DNA from: CAZONU01 sp965370045
GTDB taxonomy: Bacteria; Planctomycetota; SZUA-567; JAKLDR01
NCBI GenBank assembly: GCA_965370045.1
Contig: CBDUSI010000047.1
Coordinates: 1-32,231 of the forward strand
DNA length: 32,231 nt
Direction of reading: 5' to 3'
Of this stretch, positions 23,313-31,221 are shown piece by piece. The notes beneath the pieces are model-generated. The model saw only the letters and a list, made by a program, of their open reading frames with translations, had not been told where the DNA came from and did no database searches. Position 1 is the stretch's first letter. Each line of letters starts with the position of its first letter. A program made the position numbers and the translations under genes.

Positions 23313-25319
23313 CTACCAGCCGACCAGCAGCGGCGCCAAGAGCGCGGCCAGCACCGCCAGGAGCCCCAACATGCAGAAAGCCAGATAGGTGGGCAGCACG
23401 CCGTCGTGCAACCGCCTGCCGACGTCCACCAGCCGCCCGCCGTAGCTGCCGAGCAGCTCGTAGGGATCGTAAGCCCCCTCGACCGCGTCCCGGTAGATCG
23501 TGGAAATGCTGCCCATCTCCATCACCGTACCGAAGAAGCCGGTGCCCGGGAAGCGCACATCCTCCGGGCTGAACCTGCTGGTCTCGCCGGAGATGAACGG
23601 CCGGACCACGCGGGCCCTGCTCACGCCGAAGAGCATGTAGAGCACCCCCCCGGCCAGCAGCCCGATGACTACCAGCGCGGCGCCCAGCAGCGGGCTCCAG
23701 AAGCTGCCCGCGGCCGGCGCAAAGCTCATCACCCCCGCGGAGATGCTTCCGGCCGGTCCCGCGGCCAAGCCGCTCTCCGCGACTATCGGCACCAGGAAGT
23801 TATTGTAAACCAGGAAAGGCGCAACGCCCAGCACCACGCAAAGCGCGGCCATGACCAGCATGGGCAGCCACATCGAGAAGCTCACCGGCCGGGCCGCCGC
23901 GCACTCCCGGGTCGCCGGGCCCATGAAGGCCGAGTGCAGCACCTTGACGAAGCTGGCCAGGGTCAGCGCGCTGCCGAACATGGCCGCCACCAGACAGAAC
24001 ACCGCCACCACCGTGAAGATCTTGGCGTAGGGGGAATCCGGCGGAGCATAGGCGCCGTTCAGCATTCCCCCGTAGATCATCCACTTGGACATGAAGCCGT
24101 TGAAGAGCGGAACCCCGCTGATGGCCAGCGCGGCGATGAACATCGACCCGAAGGTGAAGGGCATGCGCCGGCCCAGCCCGCCGAGGCGGGCCAGGTCCGT
24201 AGTGCCGGTGCGCTTCTCGATGGCCCCGGCGCCCAGGAACAGGACGCACTTGTAAATAGCATTGTTGAGCATGTGGAACAAAGCCCCGGCCACGCCCAGA
24301 GCCGTCCCACTGGCGATACCCATGATCATGTAACCCACCTGGCTTACAGCGTGATACGAGAGCAGCTTCTTGAGGTCGTGCTGCACCAGCGCGGCCATCA
24401 CCGCCAGGACCACCGTGATCGCCCCGATCAGCATGAGCAGAATCTGCAGACCGGCCGCGCCCGCCCAGTCGAACATGTAGAGGCAGGCCCTGGCCAGCAG
24501 GTAAATGCCCAGCAGCTTATCGAGCGAGCCGGGCAGCAGCGCCATAGTCGCGGACGGGGCGCCCTCCGCGGCCTTGGGTATCCAGGTGTGCATCGGCACC
24601 GCCCCGGCCTTGGTCAGCGCGCCGAAAACGATCAGCAGGAAGGCAACGGTCATTATCCCGCCGCGTGAGCCAGCCAGCTTCGCGCCGCCGTGCGCGGTCA
24701 GCCCGGAGATGCTCATGCCCGCGCTGCCGCCGAGGACCACCAGCATCACAATGCCCAGGAGCAGCGCGCAGTCCGCGGCGCCCAGCATGACCATGGTCTT
24801 GCCGGCGCTGTGCCGGGCGCGGTCGCCGCCGATGGTAATCAGGTAGAAGAGCATGATGCTGGCGATTTCCCAGCCGACCAGCATGACCAACAAGTTGTCG
24901 CTGAGCACCGCCAGGTTGGCCCCGCCCAGCGCCCAGAGCGCGTAGGCGAAGAACTCGCCGTGGCGCCCTCCCCGCCTCATTCCTCCCCAGGCGTAGACGA
25001 TCACCAGGAAAGCGATGGCCGTCATGGCCAGAACGACCAGCAGCGAAAGGCGGTCGAGGTACAGGCTCACCGGGATTGACCTGGCCTCGTCCAAGCCGGG
25101 AAGAGTGAAGGAGAAGCGTTTGATGACCAGCGACCCGGCGCTCCCCGCGCCGAAGGCCAGCGTGCCCGCGAACCAGAGGGTGACCGCCGCCGCGACAGTA
25201 GCGACCAGCTCGCGCAGGCGGGCCATCACTGTATCCGGGAGGATCAACACGATCAGCCCGGCGACCAGCGGCAGGAACACCATTCCGACTGCCAGGGTGA
25301 GGAGTTTCTCTTCCGGCAT
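23313..25319 (-). CDS. NuoL/HyfB/MrpA-like proton-translocating antiporter subunit
   Basis: 668 residues from ATG 25319, one base after the large-subunit stop; longer forms overlap that gene. The ion-path residues are present: Glu151 in LVGWEIASIMLF (TM5), Lys237 in GALTKAGAVPMHTWIPKA (TM7), Lys268 in SLDKLLGIY (TM8) and Lys412 in GFMSKWMIY (TM12). The loop after YHAVSQVGYMIMGI is short and normal, unlike the MrpD-like partner. The C-terminus (DPYELLGSYGGRLVDVGRRLHDG plus a final span) resembles HyfB/NuoL-type hydrogenase subunits. With the following gene it makes a split MrpA. It would be a second H+/Na+ translocating unit beyond MrpD. Confidence 0.93.
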   Translation of the reverse strand: MPEEKLLTLAVGMVFLPLVAGLIVLILPDTVMARLRELVATVAAAVTLWFAGTLAFGAGSAGSLVIKRFSFTLPGLDEARSIPVSLYLDRLSLLVVLAMTAIAFLVIVYAWGGMRRGGRHGEFFAYALWALGGANLAVLSDNLLVMLVGWEIASIMLFYLITIGGDRARHSAGKTMVMLGAADCALLLGIVMLVVLGGSAGMSISGLTAHGGAKLAGSRGGIMTVAFLLIVFGALTKAGAVPMHTWIPKAAEGAPSATMALLPGSLDKLLGIYLLARACLYMFDWAGAAGLQILLMLIGAITVVLAVMAALVQHDLKKLLSYHAVSQVGYMIMGIASGTALGVAGALFHMLNNAIYKCVLFLGAGAIEKRTGTTDLARLGGLGRRMPFTFGSMFIAALAISGVPLFNGFMSKWMIYGGMLNGAYAPPDSPYAKIFTVVAVFCLVAAMFGSALTLASFVKVLHSAFMGPATRECAAARPVSFSMWLPMLVMAALCVVLGVAPFLVYNNFLVPIVAESGLAAGPAGSISAGVMSFAPAAGSFWSPLLGAALVVIGLLAGGVLYMLFGVSRARVVRPFISGETSRFSPEDVRFPGTGFFGTVMEMGSISTIYRDAVEGAYDPYELLGSYGGRLVDVGRRLHDGVLPTYLAFCMLGLLAVLAALLAPLLVGW

Positions 25320-25320
25320 C

Positions 25321-26568
25321 TTATCCCTCTCGGCTCCCGCCCGCCGGGAGCAGGCCCGCCCGGGCCATGAGCTCCTCAAGTCTGGTCCGGCCGTACTGCT
25401 TCCTGATCTCCGCGGTCTTGGCCTGCGAGAGCCGGACCAGGCTCTCACCGGTCATCTCCACCTCGCCGCCCGCGCCCCGCACCACCGCCAGTCGCTCGGT
25501 GCAGCTGTAGCAGGGGTCCACCGAGGCCATTATCAGCACGGCGTCGCTGATAGTCTCGCCGATGGCCCGGGCCTTGAAGCTGGGCACGTTCACGTAGCTG
25601 GGCGCGCGTATCTTGTGACGCTCGGGGGTGTTGCCTCCGTCCGAGCGCACGTAGTGGAAGGTCTCCCCGCGGGGGGCCTCGGCGTGGCCCACCGCCTCGC
25701 CCGGGGGAATATCCTTGACCTTGGCGTCCACCGGTCCGTCGGGAATGCGGGCCACGGCCTGGCGCAGGATCTTGTTGGACTCGTAGATCTCCTTGATGCG
25801 CACCACCGCCATGCTGAAGACGTCGCCGGCCTCCTCGGTGCAGACGTCCCAGTCCAGTTCCCCATAGGCCGCGTATGGATCGTCGCGGCGGACGTCGATG
25901 GGGATGCCCGCCCCCCGCGCGGTGGGCCCGGCCACCGCGTAGTCACGCGCGTCGGCCTTGCTCAACACGCCCACGTTCTTGAGGCGGGCGTGGAGCACCG
26001 GGTCGTCCTCCACCGCCCCCAGGAAGAGGTCCAGGGCCCGGTCGCAGGTGTCCAGGTAAGGGAGTATCTTCTGGAGCTTCTCGTTCGGCACGTCCCGGGC
26101 CACGCCGCCGACCCGCGCGTTGGCGTAGTTGATGCGGCTGCCGGTGATCTCTTCCAGGAGGTCCAGGCAGGGATCGCGGTACTTCCAGGCCCACATGAAG
26201 ACCGTGTTGTAGCCGATGAAGTGCCCGGCCAGGCCCACCCACAACAGGTGGCTGTGGATGCGCTCCAGCTCGCAGATGATGGTCCTGAGGTACAGGGCCC
26301 GGGGCGGAGGCTGCACCCCGGCGATATCCTCCACCGCCTGGACGAAGGCCATGGGGTGCGAGGCCGAGCAGATGCCGCAGACCCTCTCGATCAGGAAGGG
26401 AACCTGGTGCCAGCTCTTGGTCTCGGAGAGCTTCTCGATGCCCCGGTGGTTGTAGCCGATGCGCACGTCCATGTCCACGATGCGCTCGCCGTCCAGGTGA
26501 AGTTCGAAGCACTCCGGCTCCTCCTGGATGGGATGAAAGGGCCCTATGGGCAGCACGGTCTTCTTCAT
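25321..26568 (-). CDS. Group 4 [NiFe] hydrogenase large (catalytic) subunit
   Basis: 415 residues from ATG 26568, overlapping the NuoC-like stop by ATGA. The four nickel-ligand cysteines are present: Cys64 and Cys67 in ERVCGICSASHP (L1), and Cys353 and Cys356 in DPCYSCTER (L2). It is thus a true hydrogenase, not a NuoD-type subunit that has lost the metal site. A tail of 56 residues follows CTER, in the position cleaved after Arg in HycE-type subunits, and the operon encodes a matching endopeptidase. IGPFHPIQEEPE at the N-terminus is typical of Mbh/Ech/Hyc large subunits. It evolves or oxidises H2 on the cytoplasmic side of the membrane. Confidence 0.97.
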   Translation of the reverse strand: MKKTVLPIGPFHPIQEEPECFELHLDGERIVDMDVRIGYNHRGIEKLSETKSWHQVPFLIERVCGICSASHPMAFVQAVEDIAGVQPPPRALYLRTIICELERIHSHLLWVGLAGHFIGYNTVFMWAWKYRDPCLDLLEEITGSRINYANARVGGVARDVPNEKLQKILPYLDTCDRALDLFLGAVEDDPVLHARLKNVGVLSKADARDYAVAGPTARGAGIPIDVRRDDPYAAYGELDWDVCTEEAGDVFSMAVVRIKEIYESNKILRQAVARIPDGPVDAKVKDIPPGEAVGHAEAPRGETFHYVRSDGGNTPERHKIRAPSYVNVPSFKARAIGETISDAVLIMASVDPCYSCTERLAVVRGAGGEVEMTGESLVRLSQAKTAEIRKQYGRTRLEELMARAGLLPAGGSREG

Positions 26569-26996
26569 AGCTTGTACTTCCTCCGCAGGGGATGAATCCC
26601 CTCCGGCCAGTCGTCGGACAGAATCAACCGGCGCATGTCGGGGTGCCCCCGGAAGGAAATGCCCAGAAGGTCGGTGATCTCCCGCTCGATCCACAGCGCT
26701 CCGGAGAGTACCGTTGCGATCGAATCGATCTCCGGGAAGTCCAGCGGCACGTTGGTCTTGAGAGTGACCACCGTGCTCTCCGAGTCGAAACTGAAGTGAT
26801 ACAGAAGCTCGAACGCGTTGCGCGATTCCAGACCGGTGACGGTCACGAAACGCGCGCCCATGTCCTCGTAGAGGCCGCGCACCGCGGCGACGATCCGCTC
26901 GGCGGGAACGTAAACGTACAGCCGGCCCGGCAGCGGCTCGTCGATCTCCAGCACGGCCTCGGCGAGGGTGGTCTTGATGCGGTCAGCCAGACTCAT
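26565..26996 (-). CDS. NuoC/EchD/MbhK-like 30-kDa subunit
   Basis: 143 residues. IDSIATVLSGALWIEREITDLLGISFRGHPDMRRLILSDDWPEGIHPLRRKY is the 30-kDa complex I subunit signature (W.EREv.DlfGi.f.gHPdlrRll..d.W..g.PLRK). It packs against the large subunit at the base of the soluble arm. It is shorter than bacterial NuoC but normal for hydrogenase versions. Confidence 0.93.
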   Translation of the reverse strand: MSLADRIKTTLAEAVLEIDEPLPGRLYVYVPAERIVAAVRGLYEDMGARFVTVTGLESRNAFELLYHFSFDSESTVVTLKTNVPLDFPEIDSIATVLSGALWIEREITDLLGISFRGHPDMRRLILSDDWPEGIHPLRRKYKL

Positions 26997-27005
26997 CTCA
27001 TCGCC

Positions 27006-27437
27006 TCACAGGCTCGCCAGGGCCTTGACTACGGCCAGGATCATGGCCTCGGGCTTGGGCGGGCACCCCGGCACGTAGACCACTATCGCCTCGGGGTCCA
27101 CCTCCCGGATGACCTCGTCGAGCGGCCGCGGCGCGTTGTAACCGCCCGTGAAGACCCCCCGGGTGTTGGCGCAAGCCCCCAGCGCGAAGACCACGCAGGG
27201 CTTGGGCACCGAGCGGTAGACCTCCTGCACCCGCGGCGCCACATGCCGGGTGCAGATGCCGCTGACCAGCAGGGCGTCGGCGTGGCGGGGACTCTCGGCC
27301 AGAAGAATGCCGAAGCGCTCCACGTCGAAACGGGGGGTCAGCAGCTCCAGGACCTCGATGTCGCAATTGTTACAGGCCCCCGCGTTAACGTGGTAGACCC
27401 AGCAGCTCTTCTTCAGCGCGCTCAGCGTCAGGCTCAT
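27006..27437 (-). CDS. Group 4 [NiFe] hydrogenase small subunit (NuoB/EchC/MbhJ-like)
   Basis: 143 residues. The proximal [4Fe-4S] ligands are visible: Cys22 and Cys25 (GACNNCDIE), Cys89 (LGACANTRGVF) and Cys125 (VPGCPPKPEA). It passes electrons between the ferredoxin subunits and the NiFe site. The start is at ATG 27437 after GAGCGGGAA, 15 bases from the NuoH-like gene stop. Confidence 0.95.
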   Translation of the reverse strand: MSLTLSALKKSCWVYHVNAGACNNCDIEVLELLTPRFDVERFGILLAESPRHADALLVSGICTRHVAPRVQEVYRSVPKPCVVFALGACANTRGVFTGGYNAPRPLDEVIREVDPEAIVVYVPGCPPKPEAMILAVVKALASL

Positions 27438-27452
27438 TTCCCGCTCACGCCC

Positions 27453-29318
27453 CTATCCCACGCTCATCCAGTGTACCATCACGGCCAGTATCAGCGCAAT
27501 GGAGGCCAGGATGGTCATCGGCACCAGGAAGAAACGCATCGCCTGGTCCACCCGCACCCTCGGATTGGTGTTCCGCACCAGTATGAAGAAGACCAGGATC
27601 AGCACGTACTTGGCGAGCGAGGCCACCACCTGCCAGAAGTGATCGCCCCACTCTCCGCCCGGTACGTAGAAGCGGAAGCCGCCCAGGAAGATCACCCCGA
27701 TGAAGACCGGCACTGTGAACAGCATCATGGCCTTGACCAGCTTCCAGACCGCCAGCGGTGGGCCGCCGTACTCGATGAGCACCCCGCCGGCGAGTTCCGT
27801 GTCGGCCTCGGCGCAGTCGAAGGGCACCAGCCCCAGCTTGGCCTGCGCGCAGACCAGCACCACCAGCACGCAGAGGGCCAGCACGAAACCGGATACCCAG
27901 CGGTCCAGGAACCGGCCGCGGGCCGCCTCGACCAGTGCGGCGCCGTCCAGGCGGAAGGTCTCGCCTTCAACTCCCCCAAGTCGCTTGGCGTCCTCATTGA
28001 TCGAATGATGTTCTTGCTTGAGACGGGGAACTCTATCACGTAGTTCCTCTATCTCTCTGGTAAGCTGAATTACTCCGCTGTCGTTGCCTCCCACAGAGAT
28101 AGCCAGCTTGTCCCGTCTCGCCTCCTTGGCCTTTATAGCCAGCTTAACGTTTTCCAGCTGTCGGTCCTTGTTGCGGCGAACCTGCCCAACCTTGTCAACG
28201 ACCGCGTCGACCAGCATCAGTCTCTCGTCCGGCATCGGCCCGGCCAGGCGCATCGTCAGAATCCGCTTCAGGCGCAGGGGCACCTTGGCAACCAGCGGAC
28301 GCTCCTCGCGGAAGCGCCCCACATCCATACCGAACTCCGCTACTCCCCCGCGAGCCTCCTTTACGCTCTGTTCAAGCGCCCCGACGGTCTTGACCGCCGC
28401 CAACTGCTTGTTCAGATTCGTGAGGTACTTAGACTTTCCCCGAATCTCCTTTTGCAGGTCCCTGGCTTCCTTGGATTGGGCAACGCGAACTAACAGCCTC
28501 AGGTCGGAAAGTTCCTCTCGCAACTCCCCAGCACGCTTCCGATTCTTCCTCTCACGCGCCGCGGCCTCTTGGGCAAAACTCAACTTCTCCTGCAACCGCC
28601 TAAGCCTGTCCTGTCTAGCCTTGAGCACACGTCGTGCGCCATCGCTCGAGACCAGCAGCGACTTCGCGCCCAGCCGCGCGTCCACCTGGCTCTGGGCCTC
28701 GCGCGTGAAGCGCACCTCCGCCCCGGAAGCCAGTGTCAGGACCGCGATCACCGACAGGAGCATGGGCAGCTCGTAGCTCATCAACAACTTGAGCTCGCGG
28801 CTGGCGCCCACCGAGGCGAAGGGGTTGTTGGAGCTCGACGCCCCGATCACCAGCGCTATCGAGGGCACCGCCAGCAGGTAAAGCACCACCACCAGGTCAC
28901 CCACGAACCCGTAGGACCCGATAAGGCCGTTCTGCCAGAAAATGTTGCCCAGCAGCACCGTGGCGGCCAGGCTCACCCCGGCCAGGGCCACCAGGGGCAT
29001 GAGCAGGAAGGCCATCCGGTTGGCGCCCGCGGGAATCAAGGTCTCCTTGCCCAGGAGCTTCACGAAATCGTAGAAAGGCTGCAGCAACGGGGGGCCGATC
29101 CTGGCCTGGACCAGCGCGGTCACCTTGCGGTCGATCCAACTGGAAACCAGCCCCAGCACCGCGGCCAGCAGCGTGCAGCCGGCGAAGAGCAGCAGGTAGA
29201 ACCCGGCCGTCCAGAACTCGTGCGGGAGGCCGGCCCCGGCCGCCGGCGCCGTCTCGGGCGCCGCGGCGGCGCCGAGCGTCACCAGGCCTGGCAGCACGGG
29301 TCCTATCTCCAGCGGCAA
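27453..29318 (-). CDS. NuoH/EchB/MbhM-like membrane subunit with about 270-residue coiled-coil insertion
   Basis: 621 residues; relatives have about 290-330. The start is TTG 29318 with GGAGGAG 7 bases upstream. Eight spans can be placed at about 36-59, 103-124, 139-160, 181-199, 474-492, 526-548, 566-582 and 597-617. The first cytoplasmic loop has SSWIDRKVTALVQARIGPP and the TM5-6 loop has VPFDCAEADTELAGG, the two family signatures. Between TM4 and TM5, residues about 200-470 are highly charged and helical with Leu/Val/Ile heptads: a long helix about 226-325, a middle part, and a second helical region about 372-448. This subunit connects the hydrogenase arm to ion translocation, so the insertion sits at the heart of the complex. 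Confidence 0.92.
   Translation of the reverse strand: MPLEIGPVLPGLVTLGAAAAPETAPAAGAGLPHEFWTAGFYLLLFAGCTLLAAVLGLVSSWIDRKVTALVQARIGPPLLQPFYDFVKLLGKETLIPAGANRMAFLLMPLVALAGVSLAATVLLGNIFWQNGLIGSYGFVGDLVVVLYLLAVPSIALVIGASSSNNPFASVGASRELKLLMSYELPMLLSVIAVLTLASGAEVRFTREAQSQVDARLGAKSLLVSSDGARRVLKARQDRLRRLQEKLSFAQEAAARERKNRKRAGELREELSDLRLLVRVAQSKEARDLQKEIRGKSKYLTNLNKQLAAVKTVGALEQSVKEARGGVAEFGMDVGRFREERPLVAKVPLRLKRILTMRLAGPMPDERLMLVDAVVDKVGQVRRNKDRQLENVKLAIKAKEARRDKLAISVGGNDSGVIQLTREIEELRDRVPRLKQEHHSINEDAKRLGGVEGETFRLDGAALVEAARGRFLDRWVSGFVLALCVLVVLVCAQAKLGLVPFDCAEADTELAGGVLIEYGGPPLAVWKLVKAMMLFTVPVFIGVIFLGGFRFYVPGGEWGDHFWQVVASLAKYVLILVFFILVRNTNPRVRVDQAMRFFLVPMTILASIALILAVMVHWMSVG
27917..28712 (-). other. 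Segment encoding the coiled-coil insertion in the NuoH-like subunit
   Basis: It encodes residues about 203-468. Hand counts give about 45-60% G+C in sampled 60-base lines (27/60 at 28001-28060, 29/60 at 28021-28080, 33/60 at 28141-28200, 36/60 at 28501-28560), against 38-41/60 in flanking lines. It is in frame, with no stop, no transposase and no intein motifs seen. Confidence 0.8.
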
Positions 29319-29337
29319 ACCGGTTCTCCTCCGCTCC

Positions 29338-29817
29338 CTACCGCCGCCGGTAGGGATTGTGTCCCACCGACTCGGCGCCGACCAGCACCCTGCGCTGGTC
29401 GGCGGTTACTTCATCAATCTCCTCGAAGCTCCGCGCCCCGCTGGCGCACGTCGCCACGCAGGCCGGCCGCAGCCCGCGCTCCACGCGCGCGTGGCACAGG
29501 TCGCACTTCACCGCGGTGTGGTCCAGGAACTGGTCGGCCAGCGCGCCGAAGGGGCAGGCTATCACGCAGGAGTTGCAGGCCACGCAGAGCAAAGCGTTGC
29601 GCACCACCACCCCGTCCTCGTCCCGGCTGATGGCCTCCCGAGGGCAGACGTTCAGGCAGGGCGCCTCGCTGCAATGCCGGCATGCCGAGGGAATCTCCAC
29701 CTGTCCGCCCAGCTTGGCGTAGCTGATGGCGCTCACCCCGCCGAGCACCCGCGCGCAGCTCGTCGCGCAGGCGCCGCAGCCGATGCAGCGATCCAGGTCA
29801 ATGAAGAGCCGCTTCAT
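29338..29817 (-). CDS. Four-cluster [4Fe-4S] ferredoxin (HycB/HydN/CooF-like)
   Basis: 159 residues with four complete cysteine sets: 11/14/17/21, 46/49/54/58, 78/81/84/88 and 105/108/120/124. This is the HycB/CooF arrangement, which wires a dehydrogenase to a group 4 hydrogenase. CIGCGACATSC at the start and CNSCVIACPFGA in the middle are typical. The C-terminal tail (SVGHNPYRRR) is basic. The start follows GGAAGGGG. It lies between the NuoG-like and NuoH-like genes and likely carries electrons between them. Confidence 0.93.
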   Translation of the reverse strand: MKRLFIDLDRCIGCGACATSCARVLGGVSAISYAKLGGQVEIPSACRHCSEAPCLNVCPREAISRDEDGVVVRNALLCVACNSCVIACPFGALADQFLDHTAVKCDLCHARVERGLRPACVATCASGARSFEEIDEVTADQRRVLVGAESVGHNPYRRR

Positions 29818-29829
29818 CGCCCCTTCCTC

Positions 29830-31212
29830 TCAGGCCACATAGACGCCGTCCAGTACTGCGCGCAACAGCGGATCGGAACTCTCCCGCGCCGTCCAGGGAG
29901 CCGCCGGCCCTTCCTCGTCGCCGGCGGCCAGCTCCACGACCTCCGCCAATGCCATCGGCTCGGCGGCGGCCGAGCTGGGCGCCCCCTCCAGCCCGACGCC
30001 CAGCTCCCGGGCCAGGCCGGTGAGAACCCATCCGTAACTCTGGCCGGCGCCCGAAGGCGGCGCGGCTGGCTTCCTGTCCGCCCCGGCAAGCTTTCCGGCC
30101 TTCTCCATCCACAACGCGCCCGGCAGCACGTACCCCGCGGCCGCTGTGGTTGCCGACGGGAACGCCGAAGACGCGGCCACCACTGAAAGCCTGGCGAGGT
30201 CCTCGGCGCTCACGGCTCCGCTGCCCACCAGGTCCGCGCCCAGGATGAGAAGTCCCTTGAGCTTGTCCTTCTTGACGGCCTCCGCCAGATCAATGATCCC
30301 CGAGGGCGGGCGCCAGCTGCCCAGAATGTCCCGGGCGGCCGCCGCCTCGGTCAAGGCCCCAAAGGCCGCCTTCTCGCCCAGCGCGGCGGCGATCAGCCGG
30401 CCCAGCCTCACCGCCACCGGGTCGGCCGTGGCGGTCAGCACCGCCACCCTCCCCCCGGCGGCCAGCACCCGCGCCGCCTCGGCCGCGCCGGCGACTCCGG
30501 GCTCACGTCCGGAAACGAGCTCCGCGACCTTTTTGACGTCCGGCGACTCCGCCGTCGCGGCCAGTTCGGCCAGGACGGCCAGCGCGGCCCTTCTCTCGCC
30601 GCCTGAGACCCGCAAGCTGGCCAGGCGCGCGGTCAGTCCGTCCGCCGCGCCCAGCGAGACCAGCGCGTGGCCGCGCCCGCCGTACTTGGCGTCCAGCACC
30701 TTGCGTGAAATCACCGGCGCGAGCGCGAAGAGGTCGCCCACGGCCAGCACGACCGTGTAGTCCCCGATCGCGGCGAGGTCCAGATCGGGCACCGGCGGCG
30801 CGGCTTCCGCCTCGGCGAGCACCTCGGACTCGCCCGCGGAGAAGGCCACGGCGGCCGGCGCGCCGCCCAGGCACCGCTCGGCGAAGAGGCCGGCCAGACG
30901 GGCCTCCTCGGCGGAGGCGTCGGGCCCCAGCACCAGGCCCGTCGACCCGGGCGGCAGCCTGTCGAGATCCTCGGCCAGGCGGCTCAGCGTCTCCGGCCAG
31001 CGGGTGGCCCGGCCGTCGACCTCCGGCTCGTTGATCCTGCCCGGCAGGCGCAGCAGCTCGAAGGCCATGTTGCCCTTGGCGCACAGCGCCCCGCCGGTGA
31101 GCGGATCGTCCAGGACGTACTCCAGCGAGCGCGGTGCGCCGTCCTCGCCCACCACCTCGAAGGGGCAGGCCAGCGAGCACAGGATGCAAACGGTGCGCTT
31201 CGACTCCAGCAT
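29830..31212 (-). CDS. Shortened molybdopterin-oxidoreductase / NuoG / FwdB-like iron-sulfur protein
   Basis: 460 residues, start ATG 31212 with GGAGCGGAAG upstream. The N-terminus has the [4Fe-4S] site of the molybdopterin oxidoreductase family: Cys9, Cys12, Cys16 and Cys44 (CILCSLAC...CAKGN), followed by LLRLPGRINEPEVDG, the usual segment after this cluster. The rest alternates beta/alpha like the NuoG/FwdB central domains but is rich in Ala and Gly. Formate dehydrogenases are over 650 residues and carry a Cys or Sec metal ligand near residue 140; I see no such residue in context. It is probably an electron-transfer or structural relative rather than an active formate dehydrogenase. FwdB-like catalysis is the alternative. 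Confidence 0.7.
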   Translation of the reverse strand: MLESKRTVCILCSLACPFEVVGEDGAPRSLEYVLDDPLTGGALCAKGNMAFELLRLPGRINEPEVDGRATRWPETLSRLAEDLDRLPPGSTGLVLGPDASAEEARLAGLFAERCLGGAPAAVAFSAGESEVLAEAEAAPPVPDLDLAAIGDYTVVLAVGDLFALAPVISRKVLDAKYGGRGHALVSLGAADGLTARLASLRVSGGERRAALAVLAELAATAESPDVKKVAELVSGREPGVAGAAEAARVLAAGGRVAVLTATADPVAVRLGRLIAAALGEKAAFGALTEAAAARDILGSWRPPSGIIDLAEAVKKDKLKGLLILGADLVGSGAVSAEDLARLSVVAASSAFPSATTAAAGYVLPGALWMEKAGKLAGADRKPAAPPSGAGQSYGWVLTGLARELGVGLEGAPSSAAAEPMALAEVVELAAGDEEGPAAPWTARESSDPLLRAVLDGVYVA

Positions 31213-31221
31213 CTTCCGCTC

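Noticed and set aside
25321..26568. Large subunit as a respiratory complex I NuoD or a non-hydrogenase Ehr-type protein
   Set aside because: All four nickel cysteines are present (CGIC and DPCYSC), and the operon carries the tail protease plus hypA and hypB.
27917..28712. Intein, group II intron or transposon as explanation of the NuoH-like insertion
   Set aside because: No intein splice-junction residues, reverse transcriptase, transposase or terminal repeats are seen; the segment is helical, charged and in frame within an extramembrane loop.
29830..31212. Active formate dehydrogenase
   Set aside because: It is too short and lacks a recognisable Cys or Sec metal ligand. No in-frame TGA is present.
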